From Burkholderiales bacterium (lineage in GTDB: Bacteria > Pseudomonadota > Gammaproteobacteria > Burkholderiales > Burkholderiaceae_C): 7,067 nt of DNA. The stretch lies in assembly GCA_947450745.1 (NCBI GenBank), contig CANFYD010000191.1, forward strand, positions 1 through 7,067, written 5' to 3'. The notes under the pieces are model-generated. The model searched no databases and was not told the DNA's origin. It saw only the letters and a list, made by a program, of their open reading frames with translations. Numbering within the stretch: the first letter of the stretch is position 1; every line of letters begins with the position of its first letter. Positions 4,088 through 7,067 of the stretch are shown piece after piece. A program made the position numbers and the translations under genes.

Positions 4088-7067
4088 TTGCTTTCTCGCT
4101 GCGCCAGCGCCTGTTGGTGCTGATTCTTGCCGCCATGTTGGTGGCTGGCGGCACGCTGGCTTATCTGGGCTTGCCGATCGACGCCTTCCCCGATGTCTCG
4201 ACCACCCAGGTCAAGCTGATCATGAAGGCCCCCGGCATGACGCCGGAGGAGGTGGAGTCCCGCATCACCGTGCCGATCGAGCAGGAGGTGCTGGGCATTC
4301 CGCGCCAGAAGATGCTGCGCTCGACCTCCAAATACGCGCTGGCCGACATCACCCTCGACTTCGAGGACGGCACCGATGTGTACTGGGCCCGCCAGCAGGT
4401 CAGCGAGCGGCTGGCCGGGGTGATGAAGGATTTGCCGCCGAATACCAGCGGCGGCATGGCTCCGATCACCACGCCGCTGGGCGAGATGTTCATGTTCACC
4501 CTGGAAGGCCCGCAGTCGCTGGAAGAGCGCCGGCGCGTGCTGGACTGGGTCGTGCGCCCTGCGCTGCGCACCTTGCCCGGCGTGGCCGATGTGAACAGCC
4601 TGGGCGGCCGCGTGCGCACGTTTGAAGTGGTGCCCGACCCGGCGGCCTTGCTGGCCCGGGGTGTCACGCTGACTCAATTGGAAGCTGCTTTGGTGGCCGG
4701 CAACCGCAACGACGGTGCCGGACGACTTTCCAGCGGTGAAGAGGCCTTGATCGTGCGCGCCGAAGGGGCGATCCATACGCTGGACGATGTCAAAGCGACG
4801 GTGCTGCGGGCCATCGATGGCCGTGTCGTGCGGGTCGGTGACGTGGCCGAGGTGCGCTTTGGCGAGTTGACCCGCTACGGCGCGGTCACCCGCGATGGCA
4901 AGGGTGAGGCGGTTGAAGGCTTGGTGCTGGGTCTGCGCGGCGCCAACGCCAGCGATGTGGTGGCGGGCGTCAAAAAGCGCTTGGCCGAGCTGGCCACCAG
5001 CTTGCCGCCCGGCATGACGGTGGTGCCGTTTTATGACCGCAGCAGCTTGGTGGACCGGGCGGTGAAGACGGTCGGCAAGGCGCTGCTGGAGGCGGTCGCG
5101 CTGGTGGTGATCCTGCTGTTGGCTTTTCTGGGCAATCTGCGTGCCGCCATCGTGGTGGCGCTGATCCTGCCGTTCTCGGCCCTGGGGACGTTTGTGCTGA
5201 TGCGGCAGTTCGGCTTGTCGGCCAACTTGATGAGCTTGGGCGGCTTGGCGATTGCCATCGGCATGCTGGTGGACGGCGCGGTGGTGGTGATCGAAAACAT
5301 CGAAACCGCGCTGACCGGACCGCAGGCCAAATCCCAATCGCCGCTGCACCTGGTGTACCGGGCCAGCCGCGAGGTGGCGGTGCCGGTGGCCGCCGGCATC
5401 GCCATCATCGTGATCGTGTTCCTGCCGCTGCTGAGCCTGGAAGGGTTGGAGGGCAAGTTGTTCGCCCCGGTGGCGCTGACCATCGTGTTTGCGCTGAGCA
5501 TTTCTATGCTGCTGTCGCTGACCTTGGTGCCGGTGCTGGCCTCGTGGCTGTTGCATGTCGGCCCGGCGCATGAGCCCTGGTTGGTGCGCCACCTGAACCG
5601 AGGCTATGCGCTGCTGTTGGCTTGGGCGATGCGGCATGAGCGCGCCATGATGGGCGGCGCGTTGGCCGCGTTGGTCGGCACGGTGCTGATGTTCGGCGTG
5701 ATCGGCAAGTCTTTCATGCCGACGCTGGATGAAGGCGACATCATCATGCAGCTCGAAAAACTGCCGTCGATCAGCCTCGACAACTCGGTGGCGTTGGACT
5801 TGGCGGTGCAGCAAGCCTTGTTGGCTCGCGTGCCCGAGCTGGCCAGCGTGGTGGCGCGCAGCGGCGCGGACGAGCTGGGGCTGGACCCGATGGGTTTGAA
5901 CCAGACCGACAGCTTTCTGGTGCTGAAGCCGCGCGATCAATGGCGCCAACCGGACAAGGAATGGCTGACCGGCGAATTGCGCGCGGTGATGGAGGACTTC
6001 CCCGGCATTTCACCCAGCTTCACGCAGCCGATCGACATGCGGGTGTCTGAAATGCTGACCGGCGTGCGCGGTGATGTGGCGATCAAGATCTACGGCACCG
6101 ACCTGGCGCAGCTGAACCGGCTGGCGACCGAGACCGAAGCCCTGGTGGCCAAGTTGCCAGGCGCCACCGACACGCTGACCATTCGCAATGACGGCGTGCA
6201 ATATCTGCAGATCGACATCGACCGTTTGGCGGCCGGGCGCTTCGGCTTGAGCGCCGAGCAGATCCAGGCCGATTTGCGCCGCTGGGTCGAGGGGCAGACG
6301 GTTGGCACCGTGCATGAGCAAGGCCGGCGCACGCCGCTGGTGATTCGTGGCAGCGAGAGCTTGCGTGCCTCGCCGGAGGAGTTCGAGGCGCTGCGCATCA
6401 CGACCGCGGACGGTCAGTCGGTGCCGCTGAGTGCGGTGGCCAAGCTGCGCCGCGTGGACGGGCCGGTCAAGGTCGACCGTGAGCAGGCGCAGCGCTATGT
6501 GGTGGTGCAAACCAATGTGCGCGGCCGCGATCTGGTCGGCTTTGTGCAAGAAGCGCAGGCGCTGGTGGCGGCAAAAGTGGCGTTGCCGGCCGGCTATTCC
6601 TTGACCTGGGGCGGGCAGTTCGAGAACCAGCAGCGCGCGGCGCGCCGCCTGGGGGTGGTGATTCCGGTCGCGCTGGCGCTGATCTTCTTTATCTTGTTCT
6701 CCACCTTCGGCTCGGTGCGACAGGCGCTGCTGGTGCTGGCCAATGTGCCGCTGGCGCTGATTGGCGGTGTGGTCGCCTTGGCGGTGTCGGGTGAATATTT
6801 GTCGGTGCCGGCCTCGGTGGGCTTTATCGCGCTGCTCGGCATTGCGGTGTTGAATGGGGTGGTGATGGTCAGCTACTTCAACCAGTTGCTGGCGCAGGGC
6901 ATGGCGCTGGGCCAAGTGGTGGTGGAGGGCGCTAAACGGCGGCTGCGGCCGGTGCTGATGACGGCCGCCATCTCGGGCGGCGGCCTGGTGCCGCTGCTGT
7001 TTGCCAGCGGGCCCGGCTCCGAGATCCAGCGCCCGCTGGCCATCGTCGTCATCGGCGGGCTGGTGTC
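4072..7067 (+). CDS. Heavy-metal efflux RND permease (CzcA/CusA family), C-terminus outside window
   Basis: A proton-driven inner-membrane pump; 998 codons are present and the frame is open at the right edge. Family members are usually about 1020-1065 aa, so only the end of the last helix and the tail should be missing. Visible parts are TM1 (about 13-32), the first porter region (PGMTPEEVESRITVPIEQEV; YWARQQVSERL), TM2-TM6 (about 340-493), TM7 (about 526-546), the second porter region (QPIDMRVSEMLTGVRGDVAIKIYG at 652-675), and TM8-TM11 (about 860-975). The last includes GIAVLNGVVMVSYFN. TM4 carries AIGMLVDGAVVVIEN at 395-409, with proton-relay acids Asp401 and Glu408. The first acid of the CzcA DFG motif is Ala395 here. 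The cleft segment has Gln652 in a CzcA-like QPIxMR context rather than the Met expected of a Cu/Ag pump. Substrate is therefore uncertain: a divalent cation is more likely than Cu(I)/Ag(I), but this is inference. The ATG is 19 bp after the adaptor stop; no strong Shine-Dalgarno. Confidence 0.95.
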   Translation, partial: MLSELIAFSLRQRLLVLILAAMLVAGGTLAYLGLPIDAFPDVSTTQVKLIMKAPGMTPEEVESRITVPIEQEVLGIPRQKMLRSTSKYALADITLDFEDGTDVYWARQQVSERLAGVMKDLPPNTSGGMAPITTPLGEMFMFTLEGPQSLEERRRVLDWVVRPALRTLPGVADVNSLGGRVRTFEVVPDPAALLARGVTLTQLEAALVAGNRNDGAGRLSSGEEALIVRAEGAIHTLDDVKATVLRAIDGRVVRVGDVAEVRFGELTRYGAVTRDGKGEAVEGLVLGLRGANASDVVAGVKKRLAELATSLPPGMTVVPFYDRSSLVDRAVKTVGKALLEAVALVVILLLAFLGNLRAAIVVALILPFSALGTFVLMRQFGLSANLMSLGGLAIAIGMLVDGAVVVIENIETALTGPQAKSQSPLHLVYRASREVAVPVAAGIAIIVIVFLPLLSLEGLEGKLFAPVALTIVFALSISMLLSLTLVPVLASWLLHVGPAHEPWLVRHLNRGYALLLAWAMRHERAMMGGALAALVGTVLMFGVIGKSFMPTLDEGDIIMQLEKLPSISLDNSVALDLAVQQALLARVPELASVVARSGADELGLDPMGLNQTDSFLVLKPRDQWRQPDKEWLTGELRAVMEDFPGISPSFTQPIDMRVSEMLTGVRGDVAIKIYGTDLAQLNRLATETEALVAKLPGATDTLTIRNDGVQYLQIDIDRLAAGRFGLSAEQIQADLRRWVEGQTVGTVHEQGRRTPLVIRGSESLRASPEEFEALRITTADGQSVPLSAVAKLRRVDGPVKVDREQAQRYVVVQTNVRGRDLVGFVQEAQALVAAKVALPAGYSLTWGGQFENQQRAARRLGVVIPVALALIFFILFSTFGSVRQALLVLANVPLALIGGVVALAVSGEYLSVPASVGFIALLGIAVLNGVVMVSYFNQLLAQGMALGQVVVEGAKRRLRPVLMTAAISGGGLVPLLFASGPGSEIQRPLAIVVIGGLV

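Noticed and set aside
3862..5949. A 695-codon open frame on the minus strand across the adaptor end and the pump gene
   Set aside because: It is antisense to two clear genes. Its composition (His, Gln, Arg, Asp, low complexity) is the usual shadow of a GC-rich coding strand, and it shows no recognisable domain.
6010..6915. A 301-codon minus-strand frame
   Set aside because: Same situation: antisense shadow of the conserved second half of the pump, with no family features.

Overview
The window is GC-rich, single-copy-looking DNA with the codon use and gene families of a betaproteobacterium. Burkholderiales, perhaps Comamonadaceae-like, is my best guess from the protein style; this is inference. 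It shows no mobile element, tRNA, rRNA or CRISPR array.

Layout. On the minus strand from the left edge: the first 65 codons of a RutE-type nitroreductase (1-195), a small alanine-rich hypothetical protein (277-558), and a 203-bp non-coding stretch (559-761). That stretch carries a perfect DnaA-box-like 9-mer, a TAGGG-N4-CCCTA dyad and a small hairpin. Next comes a two-component operon, sensor histidine kinase (762-2093) and OmpR-family response regulator (2090-2743). The regulator is upstream, and the two genes overlap in an ATGA. Divergently, on the plus strand: a periplasmic adaptor of an RND efflux pump (2901-4052) and the first 998 codons of a heavy-metal-efflux RND inner-membrane pump (4072 to the right edge).

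How the genes work together. The 157-bp divergent intergenic region holds two perfect tandem copies of an 11-bp repeat (2796-2817). This is the spacing typical of OmpR-family dimer binding, so it is the obvious candidate operator for the regulator to control both its own operon and the efflux genes. The simplest reading is a metal-responsive regulator/sensor pair driving a CzcBA/CusBA-like pump. The pump has a mixed signature: AIG...DGA...IEN in transmembrane helix 4, but a CzcA-like rather than methionine-rich substrate-cleft stretch. The metal therefore cannot be assigned with confidence. No outer-membrane factor gene is visible; it may lie beyond the right edge or elsewhere.

Most of the window is a recognisable metal-efflux locus. 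The less explained parts are the small protein with its upstream DnaA-box/dyad region, a 12-codon cysteine-rich reading frame bridging the adaptor and pump genes, and the tandem operator. I found no convincing evidence of an entirely new system.
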